From Clostridia bacterium (GTDB taxonomy: Bacteria > Bacillota > Clostridia > DUPQ01), in the NCBI GenBank assembly GCA_028690885.1, contig JAQVAJ010000129.1, forward strand, positions 1 through 5,307: DNA of 5,307 nt, written 5' to 3'. The translations under genes and the position numbers were made by a program. The notes beneath the pieces were generated by a model that saw only the letters and a program-made list of their open reading frames with translations, was not told where the DNA came from and ran no database searches. Shown here piece after piece: positions 4,752 to 5,307 of this stretch (the first letter of the stretch is position 1; each line of letters begins with the position of its first letter).

Positions 4752-5307
4752 ATGAAATACTATGATATAAACATTGCAGGAATTGATAGAAGCTTACCGC
4801 TTTGCAGAGTTACAGATAGCTTATACATAGCAGCTTTTGTAGTGTTCGGGGATGTTGAACTCACAATTGCATGTGCAAAAAGATTATTGGAACTTGCTCC
4901 AGAATATGATTACGTTATAACTGCTGAATCAAAAGGAATCCCTATTGTTCATGAAATGGCAAGACAAAGCGGAAATAACAAGTATTTTCTTGCAAGAAAG
5001 GCTCCGAAACTATATATGACCGGAGTATTTGAAGTTGATGTTAAATCCATAACTACATCAAGTCTTCAGAAACTTTATCTTGATACAGCAGATGCTGAAT
5101 TCATGAAAGGAAAACGCATATTAATAGTAGACGATGTTATTTCTACTGGTGGATCTTTAAGAGCAGTTGAAGAGTTAGTCTTGCGTGCTGGAGGAATTGT
5201 AGCTGGAAAGATGGCAGTTCTAGCTGAAGGAGATGCAATATATAGAAATGACATTACATACATAGCACCCTTACCATTATTTAATCCTGACGGGACAATT
5301 AAAAGAT
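4752..5307 (+). CDS. Adenine phosphoribosyltransferase-like protein (C-terminus cut by window edge)
   Basis: The frame is open for 185 codons to the right edge and is probably only a few residues short of complete, given family lengths near 180-190. Type I phosphoribosyltransferases join a purine base or similar acceptor to PRPP, releasing pyrophosphate. The PRPP-binding loop is clear: a hydrophobic strand then V126-D127-D128-V-I-S-T-G-G-S135. T57-A-E-S-K-G-I-P64 matches the pyrophosphate-binding loop region, and ARKAPKLYM (from about residue 81) resembles the RKPxK segment that in Apt enzymes precedes the flexible flap. It differs from classical Apt, which usually has an ARGF motif and DDLLATGGT, so it belongs to a divergent Apt-like branch and its base specificity is uncertain (adenine most likely, xanthine or hypoxanthine possible). 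The start follows AAAGGA (4737-4742) by 9 nt. It is transcribed away from mscL from its own promoter, which suggests purine salvage independent of the other genes. Confidence 0.88.
   Translation, partial: MKYYDINIAGIDRSLPLCRVTDSLYIAAFVVFGDVELTIACAKRLLELAPEYDYVITAESKGIPIVHEMARQSGNNKYFLARKAPKLYMTGVFEVDVKSITTSSLQKLYLDTADAEFMKGKRILIVDDVISTGGSLRAVEELVLRAGGIVAGKMAVLAEGDAIYRNDITYIAPLPLFNPDGTIKR

Noticed and set aside
5075..5263. 62-codon minus-strand frame
   Set aside because: Antisense shadow of the phosphoribosyltransferase gene across its PRPP loop.
1..5307. Mobile element, CRISPR array, tRNA or prophage traces
   Set aside because: No regularly spaced repeats, transposase or integrase motifs, terminal inverted repeats or tRNA-like cloverleaf were seen.

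Overview
The window is AT-rich, with heavy use of ATA, AGA and AAA codons, strong AGGAGG-type ribosome binding sites and compact gene spacing. Together with the protein families this suggests a low-GC Gram-positive bacterium (Bacillota, probably class Clostridia, possibly a gut Lachnospiraceae relative). That placement is an inference from style and protein resemblance; there is no rRNA or other taxonomic marker here.

Layout. Positions 1-1903 (minus) hold the first 634 codons of a glycoside hydrolase family 38 alpha-mannosidase whose C-terminus lies beyond the left edge. A 141-bp AT-rich divergent intergenic region (1904-2044) follows, with a weak promoter candidate and a palindrome resembling an NrdR box. 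Next is a complete diacylglycerol-kinase-like lipid kinase (2045-2950, plus). It runs tail to tail into a three-gene minus-strand cluster and overlaps it by 14 bp. In transcription order the cluster is mscL (4260-3790), a small coiled-coil/zinc-ribbon protein (3755-3420) and a dCMP deaminase (3416-2937). Upstream of mscL lies a gene-free stretch of almost 500 bp (4261-4751). It holds a strong minus-strand promoter, a structured RNA segment of about 100 nt ending in a terminator-like hairpin, a second promoter-like sequence next to mscL, a featureless AT-rich segment, and a plus-strand promoter for the last gene. That gene (4752 to the right edge) is a nearly complete adenine-phosphoribosyltransferase-like protein.

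How the parts relate. No single pathway unites the genes. The dCMP deaminase and the phosphoribosyltransferase both act in nucleotide metabolism. MscL and the lipid kinase both concern the membrane. The mannosidase is a cytoplasmic sugar-degrading enzyme. The mscL, zinc-ribbon and deaminase genes are spaced like an operon (34 bp and 3 bp gaps).

The most interesting element is the RNA segment at 4447-4346 (minus). It has a GCAA-capped hairpin, two copies of AAAGGU that can compete for one ACCUUU, and a terminator-like stem followed by a U tract. It is either a stand-alone small RNA or a riboswitch-like attenuator for mscL. I could not match it to a known riboswitch class from memory.
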